From the NCBI GenBank assembly GCA_964446655.1, contig CAYUPL010000009.1, positions 23,756-87,755 on the forward strand: a stretch of 64,000 nt of DNA, in the 5' to 3' direction. This stretch comes from Desulfopila_A sp964446655 (GTDB lineage Bacteria; Desulfobacterota; Desulfobulbia; Desulfobulbales; Desulfocapsaceae). The notes below the pieces were generated by a model. It saw only the letters and a list, made by a program, of their open reading frames with translations. It was not told where the DNA came from and did not search any database. Shown here piece after piece: positions 9,301 through 16,813 of this stretch. Position 1 is the stretch's first letter, and each line of letters opens with the position of its first letter. Made by a program: the position numbers and the translations under genes.

Positions 9301-10290
9301 GTCTACCTCCTCTTGTTTTGCCATGAGTACCGTCGGTTCGACCAAGCCTGATATCTCCGGCATGGCCATGGTCCACGCCACCTCCTGGAGCCCGATGCCC
9401 TCCGCACTAGCCCGCCACTGCTCCCCCGTCTGCCGATAGAGGCTGACAGCTGAAATCAGAGGAACATCGAGGCGGCGTAGTGTTTCGGCCAAAGCGGGAG
9501 TAAGGGCCGAGGAAAACTTCAAAGAAAAGCTCAGGACCAGATCCACCTGCGCCGCACCCTTTTCATCAATGAGAAACCGGGAAACTATCTCTTGTTCGCT
9601 GCCGAAGCAGGGCGTCACCAAAAACCCCGACTCCTCAAGTCGCGAGATAAGGAAGTCGATGGGCTCCTGCTGGCCGGGAGTCAGCAGAGCGGCGTAAAAA
9701 AGTAAACCGATGCGGGGTTTGACGGTGTCATGGTTCGGCTGTTTCTCCTGCCAATTCCGGAAGGCTGCAGCACTGGTGAAAATCTGTGGCGCGGCCGGAT
9801 GATATATGCCAAGTTCAGGGATCTCCTCTACCCCCTCCACGACAACGCTCGGATCTACATGACGACGAAGCAGAAGACGCAGCATATTTTCTATGTTTTT
9901 CAGGCTCAGATGCCGATAATAGGCGGAAAGTTCCGCATCAAAAAGGAACCCCTCGTCCTTCAAAGCCTGGTCATCGGCAGAGCCGCGCAGGGCATACAGA
10001 TTTTTCCCGGACAGATCGGTATTGCCACGCAGATAATCCGTCAAAGACCGGTCCATGACATCGACAACAATAGTTTCGGCCTCGGCAATCTCGGTACGCA
10101 ACTCGTCACCGGCCTGCGACAATTCTCCCGCCGAGATCACCAGAATACGATTGCCACGTTCCGACTCCATACGTGCCACAGCCTGTTGTGCCGCATAGGA
10201 GTTGTTGTCTATAACCAGCAGGACAATATCGGCGGCGTGCAGCCACTCCACCTGCAGCAGGAAACAGCATATTAGCAGTAATTTTTTCAT
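6388..10290 (-). CDS. Exported, membrane-anchored CobN / Mg-chelatase H-type large subunit
   Basis: This 1300-residue protein belongs to the CobN/BchH chelatase large-subunit family. The core motif HLGTHATYEWTPGKQAG lies near residue 543, followed by the YPYIVDN and AKRR region and SHLTP typical of CobN. Unlike the cytoplasmic cobalt chelatase, it begins with a Sec signal peptide (MKKLLLICCFLLQVEWLHA) and ends with one membrane helix (about residues 1270-1290) and a short basic tail. The bulk should therefore sit in the periplasm, anchored in the inner membrane. No CobS/CobT-type ATPases are encoded nearby. Exported CobN-like proteins of this layout accompany TonB receptors; the HmuS group acts on haem. 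Here the cobalamin riboswitch and the BtuF-CbiZ neighbour point to corrinoids or cobalt. Direction (insertion or removal) is unknown. Confidence 0.85.
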   Translation of the reverse strand: MKKLLLICCFLLQVEWLHAADIVLLVIDNNSYAAQQAVARMESERGNRILVISAGELSQAGDELRTEIAEAETIVVDVMDRSLTDYLRGNTDLSGKNLYALRGSADDQALKDEGFLFDAELSAYYRHLSLKNIENMLRLLLRRHVDPSVVVEGVEEIPELGIYHPAAPQIFTSAAAFRNWQEKQPNHDTVKPRIGLLFYAALLTPGQQEPIDFLISRLEESGFLVTPCFGSEQEIVSRFLIDEKGAAQVDLVLSFSLKFSSALTPALAETLRRLDVPLISAVSLYRQTGEQWRASAEGIGLQEVAWTMAMPEISGLVEPTVLMAKQEEVDPLNGRIRYVGRAVTENIERLLPRLHAWINLQRKANREKKIAILFYNHHQGKQNVGASYLNVFASLEEIFAALARAGYVTGRLPGEAEIKETILRGARNVGSWAPGELEEMIYQGDLELLERAEYEQWFAELPADFQDKVVAQWGKPGDFDMMLYDHKIVIPMVRRGNMVVMPEPARGWSDDPMKLYHDTTLYPHHQYLAAYLWLEKKFGADAMIHLGTHATYEWTPGKQAGLSPSCAPEVLVTDIPNLYPYIVDNVGEAIQAKRRGRGVMLSHLTPILRRSGLYEEYAQMADLAGEIEYGAAHGSAATQEKLKELRDLADRTGIVADLMAEGAEIPADSELVDMLSHYLEEIKEEMIPFGMHTYGRAKEAEEIAEMADAVALWNPDIKRRTVIERLRLSPGAEMDNLLRGLNGRYIEPGEGNDPLRNAEAIPTGRNLYGFNPAKLPSPAAWQLGKKAADEIIANHLQKHDQYPQKVAVVLWAVETLRNEGVNESTILWLMGIRPRWQKSGKVMGLEAVPGRELGRPRIDVLINASGLYRDLFPEKIHFLDEAVQLAIRQTDILNLVAANSHRIRDELLAAGIEEEEADELSRLRVFSEEPGSYGNGVSEITGASAVWQEEREVVDVYEKRLGFAFGGDRWGVAAVELFRQQLAVVDTAVHSRSSNVYGLLDNDDMFQYLGGLAMAVRHEAGRAPETLITSQRKASQVAVEDMAATLGREMRSRYLNPRWIEGMQQEDYAGAREMSNFVEYLWGWQVTTPGKVDAARWRQVFEVYVEDKYGLELKDFFNRANPWAYQSLTARMLEATRKGYWQADEAMEKKLAVEYALNVVEKGVACCDHTCNNPVLNRMVVALISLPGMLSPEVVEKFKIAVEQSAGRSLDEQVAERQNLQRRLSSPAQEQAADMSEDVQQGGGVAQDLTEVEGYTMVRIDNRDDTTEVTSSGIQWMAGLVVLAIICLAAWGMHRAGKHY

Positions 10291-10313
10291 GCCTGATCAC
10301 CTGGGATTTTTCT

Positions 10314-12320
10314 TTACTGAAAACGGGCCTCTAAGCCCTGGACTAGTGCTGCCAGAGCCAGATGGATCACCGGGGAGGAACTGTGCCTTGCCTGCTCGTC
10401 CAGGGTTACCGGTCTGCCGGCGATCCTTTGCGCCATGACGCCGCACCAGGCAAAAAAAGGATCGAGATCTCCAATAAGCCCCTGTTGGTAAGCATCGCTG
10501 ATGGCCAGCGACGATGTAATAAAGGCGGCATAGCTTGGCTGCAACAGCAGATGCTCGAAGTCGGCCCTTAAGGCCTGCGGACAAATGGAGCTCAGATCGA
10601 TATGACGCTCCCGCAGTCGCTGGAAAACAGAACGTCCTTGCACCAGCCCATTTTGCCTGTAAATAGCCTGCTGCACCGCTTCGTAAACTGCAGCGGCGAT
10701 GAGTTCTCCCATTTTTGTATGCCCGCCGCTGCTTGTGATCGGCAGACCGGCACCTTCAACCACGATGATGTTGTCGGTGCCTGTGCCGGTGGCCTGATGC
10801 GACAGAGCGGCAACACTTGAACGGATATCCAGATCCTGCAGGGCCGCGGATTTCGCTTCAGTGGCAGTAATAATCCCCCTGCTCATGGCCTGAGGCGATA
10901 AAGCCGTATTGGTCAACAGAAGAATGTTGATGGTACCCAATGTGCTTTCTTGCTCCTTTTTGTCAGGCTCATAAAAGAGACCGGCATCAACACCCATACG
11001 CATGGCATTGCCTGTCACTCCGGCGGAGGCCAGCGCGGTGACCTCCAGCTCCCTAAAGGTTTTTTTCACCACCGCCAGGTTATCCATATCAGCACCGGTA
11101 AAGAGCATAGCCGTCGATTCTGCAGCAAACTCCAACACCTTTTCCGTTGACTGCCGCAGCACTGCAAGGCCCTGACGGTGGCCGAGCCCCCAGGATGGCG
11201 GTGGAAAATAGTGATTGGCCACCAGCCGGATATTTTCTCTCTGTCCCTCCAGAGTAGAGATCACCCGCATGGGATGGGAAAAGGTCAAGGCAATGGTTTT
11301 ATTGCGAAAGTCATGGATATCGCTCTCAATAATTTCTGCTGCTGTAACATACTCAAGATCAAGGGACAGGGGTGTGCGCCGGACAATTTCAGCAGGAAGA
11401 ACAAGCTCCATTTCGCTGAACTGCTTCTCATATATTTCGGCGGCCAGCCAGGAAACAAAATATCCGGGATGGGTAGCAACCCGACAGGTCAGATCGCAGG
11501 GGAAAAAGAAAATGCGGTTGTTGCGCACCGCATCCACCTCCTGCCATCCGGGACGGCGCAGGAGACGAAGGAGTACCCTGTCTGCTCCACAGCCATACAA
11601 CACCTGCGGATTAAATTGACGCCACTGTTCAAGACTCACCGGTATGATATGGCCATTTTGACCAAATACCGGGGCAATACCACCGCCGGCACGGATATAT
11701 TCATTCTGAAAGGAGTCATCTCCGGGAGTCATGACCGTATCCCGTCCCATAAGCCGCATGACCCGCAGCCGTTCAGTGGACGGAATTTTCTCTGTTTTAC
11801 GTGCTATAACGGCAAGCTGTCTTTTCTGTTCTGCTATAATTTCCTGGGCCTTGGCCTCTTGGCCGAACATACGCCCCAAAAACCGTATATGGGAAAAACC
11901 CTCCTCGATCGAACGGGGGGCCAGCTGCATCAACAAAGCTTTATCGCGAAAACGTGAATGTACATCCGTGTGCAGATCCGCGTAAAAGATAACATCCGGA
12001 GCCAGATTCTCCACCCGATCAAGATCAGGACGGAAAAATCCTCCCACGATTTCTTTACCTGTTACTCCCGCAGGCAGTACCGAATTATGCGTCACCCCCA
12101 CAAGTTGGCCCTCCACGCCAAGGCGCAGGAGTATCTCGGTAACTGACGGAACCAGCGACACAACCCGCTGGGGGGGATGGGGCAATATTCTTTTGTCGCC
12201 GGCGGCATCGGTAAAGGAAACAATAGATTCTTCGGCCCCGACAAATCGAGTGGAGCCCCAAAAGAGCAGAAACAGGACGAGCGCCAACTGCATTATTCTG
12301 TGTGGTTTTATTACATTCAT
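10314..12320 (-). CDS. Exported BtuF-CbiZ fusion: corrinoid-binding domain plus adenosylcobinamide amidohydrolase
   Basis: This 668-residue protein joins two functions. After a signal peptide (about residues 1-29), residues 35-310 form a periplasmic binding domain of BtuF type (RVVSLVPSVTEILLRLG at the start, then AGGGIAPVF). Residues about 330-605 match CbiZ, the amidohydrolase that removes the aminopropanol side of cobinamide and pseudocobalamins so they can be remodelled: ALASAGVTGNAMRMG, GTINILLLTNTALSPQAMSR, TATEAKSAALQDLDI, ATGTGTDNIIV and GGHTKMGELI. CbiZ is normally cytoplasmic, so a secreted fusion implies cleavage outside the inner membrane. Its stop overlaps no neighbour and the CobN-like gene starts 23 bases later. 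No BtuC/BtuD genes are present in the operon. Confidence 0.88.
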   Translation of the reverse strand: MNVIKPHRIMQLALVLFLLFWGSTRFVGAEESIVSFTDAAGDKRILPHPPQRVVSLVPSVTEILLRLGVEGQLVGVTHNSVLPAGVTGKEIVGGFFRPDLDRVENLAPDVIFYADLHTDVHSRFRDKALLMQLAPRSIEEGFSHIRFLGRMFGQEAKAQEIIAEQKRQLAVIARKTEKIPSTERLRVMRLMGRDTVMTPGDDSFQNEYIRAGGGIAPVFGQNGHIIPVSLEQWRQFNPQVLYGCGADRVLLRLLRRPGWQEVDAVRNNRIFFFPCDLTCRVATHPGYFVSWLAAEIYEKQFSEMELVLPAEIVRRTPLSLDLEYVTAAEIIESDIHDFRNKTIALTFSHPMRVISTLEGQRENIRLVANHYFPPPSWGLGHRQGLAVLRQSTEKVLEFAAESTAMLFTGADMDNLAVVKKTFRELEVTALASAGVTGNAMRMGVDAGLFYEPDKKEQESTLGTINILLLTNTALSPQAMSRGIITATEAKSAALQDLDIRSSVAALSHQATGTGTDNIIVVEGAGLPITSSGGHTKMGELIAAAVYEAVQQAIYRQNGLVQGRSVFQRLRERHIDLSSICPQALRADFEHLLLQPSYAAFITSSLAISDAYQQGLIGDLDPFFAWCGVMAQRIAGRPVTLDEQARHSSSPVIHLALAALVQGLEARFQ

Positions 12321-12661
12321 TGATTTTCCTCCGGGACATAAACCATGGTTCCGTTTTCCAGCCGGTAGGCAGTGCCGAGACGTCGGCCTTTCCCTTCGGT
12401 CTGCTGCTTGCCGACCTTTACGGCCTCTATTTTGCGGCCGTCCTTGATGATAATCTGCATGGCGCCATCGGCGGATTCTTTGGTTATGGTGACGCGGGAA
12501 TCATGCTGCAGCAGTTCCTGCAGATGGTAGGTTCCAAACAGGGCCAGCAACAGTCCGACAATAAAGACCAACCCCAGATCAAAAAGGTTGGCTACACTAT
12601 TCATGGGATCATTATCAGCCAGGCCGGTGCCCCTATTCTGTTTACGCTGCAGGTATCTCAT
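12317..12661 (-). CDS. DUF2149-like small membrane protein
   Basis: This is a 114-residue protein with one N-terminal membrane helix (FDLGLVFIVGLLLALFGTYHL) and a soluble C-terminal domain with GRKIEAVKVGKQQTEGKGRRLGTAYRLENG. From memory this matches DUF2149, a family found beside ExbB-like and CobN-like genes. The layout (short cytoplasmic N terminus, one helix, periplasmic domain) resembles ExbD, so it could be the partner of the ExbB-like protein. The start shares its A with the upstream stop (TGATG), and its own end overlaps the next start by 4 bases, which indicates translational coupling. Confidence 0.75.
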   Translation of the reverse strand: MRYLQRKQNRGTGLADNDPMNSVANLFDLGLVFIVGLLLALFGTYHLQELLQHDSRVTITKESADGAMQIIIKDGRKIEAVKVGKQQTEGKGRRLGTAYRLENGTMVYVPEENQ

Positions 12662-13248
12662 CACGATTTCTCCTGCATGAGCAACTCACAGAGCAGTTCC
12701 ATGTTTTTTACATCCTCCTCGACCCAGCGTCGCTGTATGGTAAAAAACACATAGCTGAGCAGTCCCAGAGCCATGCCAACGACTGTCGTGGTAAAAGCAA
12801 TGACCAGATCACCGGATAGACGGGTCAGATCCCCCTCGGACAACGCCGCCAGACCGGTGCCCATGGGGATGAGTGTGCCGATCAGCCCCAGACCGGGACC
12901 AAGGCGGATAAGCAGTTTGAGCTGGTCCAGAGAGCACCACATCCTCTGCTCGGTTTCGCGCAGAAGATTCAGTACCGCGATGTCCGCTCGCGGTTCCTGA
13001 CGCAGCCGCAGAAAGGTATCGGCAAAATTGCGAACCGGCCGGGGAAACTCCTCAAAGCGGCAGGCAAGCATGGCTTCTATACCGTTTTTTTGCAGCGGCA
13101 ACCTTTTCCGAGCCAGCCACAGGCCGAAAAACTGCCCACTGTAATACAGCAGCCACACGGCGGCCAGACAGAGAAGCAGTACCACCGGCAGCAGCAGCGA
13201 CGAAGACATGAGATAAATAAAAGAGACCAGCAGTGCTAATATATCCAT
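12661..13248 (-). CDS. MotA/TolQ/ExbB proton-channel family protein
   Basis: This 195-residue inner-membrane protein of the ExbB/TolQ family has an N-terminal helix (residues about 2-30) and a helix pair in the second half (LGPGLGLIGTLIPMGTGLAAL then DLVIAFTTTVVGMALGLLSYV). The GLIGTLIPMG and TTVVGMALG segments are the family core. It probably drives the TonB-type outer-membrane import encoded by the same operon. The ATG at 13248 is used here. A TTG at 13254 would overlap the upstream stop by 4 bases. Confidence 0.82.
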   Translation of the reverse strand: MDILALLVSFIYLMSSSLLLPVVLLLCLAAVWLLYYSGQFFGLWLARKRLPLQKNGIEAMLACRFEEFPRPVRNFADTFLRLRQEPRADIAVLNLLRETEQRMWCSLDQLKLLIRLGPGLGLIGTLIPMGTGLAALSEGDLTRLSGDLVIAFTTTVVGMALGLLSYVFFTIQRRWVEEDVKNMELLCELLMQEKS

Positions 13249-13250
13249 AT

Positions 13251-13958
13251 TCAACTCTTTTTTATTTTTAAATACCCTATGATGAAGACAGGGATCATCC
13301 AGGCCGGCATCAGCAAGAGACGCTCGTCCGCCACTACGACCATGGTTTTACTGAGCCGATAGATTCGCTCCAGATCGTTAAACTGAGGCACCACAACCAC
13401 GGTGATGATAAAATACAGGGCAGCCGACAGCATCAATCCTCCGAGGCGCCGTTCACTCCGCCCCTGCGACCGCATCAGGAGCAACGCACTGCCCAGGGCC
13501 ACAACAAGATACCCACCACAGAGCCAGACAAGTATCCAGCCGTCGTCGGCAAAGAGACTGTGAAGCAAGGCGGCACTGCACAGAATTACCGAAAAACAGA
13601 CCGGACAGGGTAGCGCCAGTAACAGCCACCCTCTACTCCTGTCGGTGGCTGCTTCTCTTCGGCTCAGCAGCACCACGCCCCACAGCAACAGCAATAGGGC
13701 AAGGAAAAAATGAACAATCATTCCATGCTTGACAAGTGTGATGACCGTTTGCAAATGTGCCGGGAAATCAAAACGGACCACCAGGAACCAGGCAAGGGCG
13801 AAGAGCGGCAGATAGCCGAGCATAAACAGGACGACAATGGCGCCACGATGCCTCCTTGTAGTCATACGGGCAAGTGGGTAGGCCAACCCCGCCCCGCTTT
13901 TTACGGCAAAGATACCCACCGTAAATGCCAGTCCCAGCAAGAGTGCTTTCAGTTCCAC
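13251..13958 (-). CDS. DUF2162-like multi-pass membrane protein
   Basis: This is a 235-residue, very hydrophobic protein with about six to seven predicted helices, starting with MELKALLLGLAFTVGIFAVK. It resembles DUF2162 putative transporters, which co-occur with DUF2149, ExbB-like and CobN-like genes (recalled association). A role in moving cobalt or a corrinoid fragment across the inner membrane is inferred from context only. The start is GTG at 13958 with GGGAG upstream. It overlaps the TonB receptor gene by 10 bases. Confidence 0.65.
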   Translation of the reverse strand: MELKALLLGLAFTVGIFAVKSGAGLAYPLARMTTRRHRGAIVVLFMLGYLPLFALAWFLVVRFDFPAHLQTVITLVKHGMIVHFFLALLLLLWGVVLLSRREAATDRSRGWLLLALPCPVCFSVILCSAALLHSLFADDGWILVWLCGGYLVVALGSALLLMRSQGRSERRLGGLMLSAALYFIITVVVVPQFNDLERIYRLSKTMVVVADERLLLMPAWMIPVFIIGYLKIKKS

Positions 13959-15937
13959 AGGAACTCCCAGCGCAGGCCGAGAAACATACTTCGGCCCGGC
14001 ATGGGATAGCCTTTCACGTAAGCATATTCCTCGTCAAAGATATTGAGGACTTCTCCCCGAATAGTGCAGGCGCCAAACCGTTCATCTTCATAGAGCCGCC
14101 AGGCTGCACTTACATCGGCCACGGTAAAGGCGTCCAATTCCACCACGGATGCAGGATAGGTGCCGGATTCCCAATCCTGCACGTCCTGGCTGCCGGTATA
14201 GCGCACATTAAACCGCACAAAAGTACCTCGACCATCTCCAACCGTCATGCCCGCCGTCAAAATGGTATCACTGGTATAGAGCAGGTCTGCACCGGTGCTC
14301 TTGTCCGTATAGTCGGTGAGAAATGTCCCACTAATGGATGGTCGCACCTCCCAGGAAAGCCCAAGAGGAATTCCCAGGTCATAGCCCGCTTCAAATTCAA
14401 CCCCCCGGATATCGGCATCTCCCATATTTTTCCATGAGGAGGAGCCATCGGCGAGATAGTCCGTTACGATTTTATCTTCAAACTCTGTTGCAAAATATCC
14501 AAGTGATGCCTGGAACGCACCCCCACCATAGTCCAACCCTCCTTCCCAGGTTGTACTGGTTTCCGGATCTAAATCCGGATTCCCTTTGATTCGTCCGCTA
14601 AAGGCTTGGTAGTCGGCGCCAAGTTGATTGGCTGAAGGCATCATAAAGGCTCCGGCATACTGGCCACGCAGTTTGAGACCCGGCGCCAGGGCCAGGGCTA
14701 GCCCGAGCTGCGGCGTGAGGTGGTGCTGATCTTCTGTATTTCCGACAGGTTCCTTCATCTCGACCTGATACCAGTCCTGACGCAGGCCGGCGTTAATAGT
14801 GAACCGCTCAAGGAAGGTGGTACGACCGAGCAGGAAAACTGCCGGATTGAGATAGCTGCTCCGTTGTGGGCTCCAACTGTTCTCCACCTGATAGTCGAGC
14901 CAGTCCGTCCCGGCGGTCACGGTGGTGCCTGCAATAGTGGCACTGTATTGAGCCTGAGCCCCTCTTTGCTCGGTGGTATTCTCTGAGTCGATACCGTCAT
15001 CCCAGCCGCTGGGATTCGAGACTACCGGATCGGACCAGACATTTTCGTCCCGTCCGAGAAAGCCTCGAACCAGCCAGTGACGGCTGTCGCTGTCATCCTG
15101 GCCGCGGTAGTTGAGATCCACGGAATAATTGCTTTTATCGGTGGAGTTATCCAGATCCTGAGCACTGAAATAGTTTGGGGAGCCGGCATTGTTTACAGTG
15201 GAACCGGTGACAATCAGGCCGATCCGGTTGTTCTCGGCAAAGGAATAGCCAAGATTAGCGCTGACTCCGGTCTCACTGTCAACCCCGGTGTTGAAGTAGG
15301 TGGAGCCGTTACCTGTCTCATAGTCTCCTCTGGTGATAGAGGTAACGGCCCCGGAGAAATCAAAACCACTCGAAGCAGCGGTTGCCCCCAGGCTGCCTTC
15401 CCGATGGCCGAAGGAACCGGCTCCGATCTCGGCAAAGAATGTGTTGTCCCGGCCCTGTCGGGTAATTACGTTAATCACCCCACCCATACCGGCAGAACCG
15501 TACTGCACCGCACCGGGTCCGCGAATAATCTCCACCCGTTCCACATTCTTGGTCAGCAGTTTAGTAAGATTGCCGGTGCCGGCACGGCGACCGTCCAGAA
15601 GCACCAGAACCTTTCCCTGCAGGTCGTTACCGTGTGAGTCGGTCCGAAATCCTCTGATGCCGATGGCGGTCAGGCTGCCGGGATAGCGCTGAATATGACC
15701 AACTCCATGTTCAGCCAGAAGTTCTGCCACGTTGCGACCGGCAGACTGCCGGATCTCTTCTTGGCTGATAACAGCCACATTGGCGCTCAGAGTCTGCCGT
15801 GTTTCAGGGCCTCGACTGGCGGTTACGACAACCTCCTCAAGCAAGGCGGTCTTTGACGGTGGAGTAGCTTGAGCTGTCGGATTGAAAGGAAATACCGCGA
15901 AAAAGGCGAGCAGAGCCCTGGTGGGAAGGGTGTTCAT
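13949..15937 (-). CDS. TonB-dependent outer-membrane receptor, BtuB-like
   Basis: This is a 662-residue receptor with a signal peptide ending near TAQATP, a TonB-box-like segment (EEVVVTAS, about residue 35) and a plug domain (VLVLLDGRRAG, VERVEIIRGPGAVQYG, GGVINVITRQG), then a 22-strand-type barrel rich in alternating aromatic residues. The DGRR, VERIEV-type and RGPGS-type plug motifs are those of the BtuB/FepA group. The cobalamin riboswitch directly upstream makes cobalamin, cobinamide or another corrinoid the likely ligand. The start has AGGAG. It is the first gene of the operon that continues to cbiK. TonB itself is not in the window. Confidence 0.9.
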   Translation of the reverse strand: MNTLPTRALLAFFAVFPFNPTAQATPPSKTALLEEVVVTASRGPETRQTLSANVAVISQEEIRQSAGRNVAELLAEHGVGHIQRYPGSLTAIGIRGFRTDSHGNDLQGKVLVLLDGRRAGTGNLTKLLTKNVERVEIIRGPGAVQYGSAGMGGVINVITRQGRDNTFFAEIGAGSFGHREGSLGATAASSGFDFSGAVTSITRGDYETGNGSTYFNTGVDSETGVSANLGYSFAENNRIGLIVTGSTVNNAGSPNYFSAQDLDNSTDKSNYSVDLNYRGQDDSDSRHWLVRGFLGRDENVWSDPVVSNPSGWDDGIDSENTTEQRGAQAQYSATIAGTTVTAGTDWLDYQVENSWSPQRSSYLNPAVFLLGRTTFLERFTINAGLRQDWYQVEMKEPVGNTEDQHHLTPQLGLALALAPGLKLRGQYAGAFMMPSANQLGADYQAFSGRIKGNPDLDPETSTTWEGGLDYGGGAFQASLGYFATEFEDKIVTDYLADGSSSWKNMGDADIRGVEFEAGYDLGIPLGLSWEVRPSISGTFLTDYTDKSTGADLLYTSDTILTAGMTVGDGRGTFVRFNVRYTGSQDVQDWESGTYPASVVELDAFTVADVSAAWRLYEDERFGACTIRGEVLNIFDEEYAYVKGYPMPGRSMFLGLRWEFLWN

Positions 15938-15972
15938 AATCTTCTCCTCGTTGATTTACGGCCGGGGAGAAG

Positions 15973-16010
15973 AAAAAATCCCCGGACCAATTGATAATTG
16001 ATCCGGGGAT
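15973..16010 (-). terminator. Intrinsic terminator in riboswitch leader
   Basis: Read on the minus strand, a 15-bp stem (one G-U pair) opens with ATCCCCGGATCAATT, has a 3-base loop and is followed directly by six T residues. It lies between the riboswitch aptamer and the receptor start codon. This fits a transcription-terminating expression platform. A second, competing pairing is possible just downstream (CCGGGGA with TCCCCGG at 15962-15985). Confidence 0.85.
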
Positions 16011-16109
16011 GCCCATTTTATCCACGAATTGTCACGGAAGATCCCTTGTCCACGGGGATTCCCTGCATGCGGGGCTACAATGCCCGGCATAGACGACGCC
16101 ACTGAGGAA

Positions 16110-16290
16110 ACTTCCCTCTGCGCCGGTTCTTAGGCAGGTCTTCTGACTTTCGGATCATCCTTATGCCGCGTCTTCCCAGCCGGAATTATCTCCGGCCAGT
16201 GACATCCTGCGGCATTTGTCCCCGATTACAGCGGCGGGCCCGTCCCGGATTTACACCGGGTTCCCTTTTCATCCACTTCCGTGAAACCTA
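16110..16290 (-). ncRNA. Cobalamin riboswitch aptamer
   Basis: On the minus strand the sequence has the family core in order: AAGGGAACCCGGTGTAAATC, then the CGGGCCCGCCGCTGTAA segment, GTCACTGG, and the B12 box AGTCAGAAGACCTGCC (about 16133-16149). The end of the aptamer faces the terminator and the TonB receptor. High corrinoid should favour termination and shut off the whole operon down to cbiK. The ends of the P1 helix are approximate. Confidence 0.95.
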
Positions 16291-16421
16291 AAAACGCTCT
16301 GATCTTAGATAAACCATGCAGCGTTTGTCAAGCGCAAAATTATACTTCTTCTCATTTGTCCGATTCTGATTGTGAAGGAGAGGTAATGCATGAGCATGCA
16401 AACAGGGGTTGCCTGAAAATA

Positions 16422-16784
16422 TCAGCTACTTTTCCTGTCGCATTTACAGTTTTTACATTTTCCGCAGCCATGATGTCCCTGTTTTTTTTCCGCGGCGACG
16501 ATGTTTTGTTTGGTATCATTGTTCCATTCCAGGCCTGCAAGTCCCAGGGCATAGACCCGTTCCACCGGAATACCGGCATCTGCCAGACACTTGCCGAAGA
16601 CCAGGGCCACATCTGCTTCAACCTCAATAAGGCACTCGGTATGAATAAAAATATAGCCGGAACCGGTATATTGAGTTGCCAGCAAACGCCCCACCTGCCG
16701 GGCTGTGTCGCTGGTAAATCTGCCGTCGATGTCAAGGTGGACATTACCTTCCTGGTGGCGCATTGCCAAGTTTCTCGATTCCAT
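16422..16784 (-). CDS. Small protein with Cys-rich tail, unknown function
   Basis: This 120-residue protein has a strong ribosome binding site (AAGGAGG seven bases before the ATG). The body (about residues 10-88) has an alpha/beta pattern (VHLDIDGRF, GSGYIFIHTECLIEVEADVALVFGK shown in part). The C terminus is HHGCGKCKNCKCDRKSS, with two His and four Cys in a metal-binding-like arrangement. I do not recognise the family. It follows the DUF2325 gene by 29 bases, and both lie downstream of a FeoB-associated protein, so an iron-linked or redox-linked role is plausible but unproven. Confidence 0.7.
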   Translation of the reverse strand: MESRNLAMRHQEGNVHLDIDGRFTSDTARQVGRLLATQYTGSGYIFIHTECLIEVEADVALVFGKCLADAGIPVERVYALGLAGLEWNNDTKQNIVAAEKKQGHHGCGKCKNCKCDRKSS

Positions 16785-16813
16785 ACGGATACCTCCTTTT
16801 TATCTTTCTGGTT

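Noticed and set aside
8215..9351. Long + strand frame inside the CobN-like gene
   Set aside because: It lies opposite a conserved coding region and has no recognisable domain.
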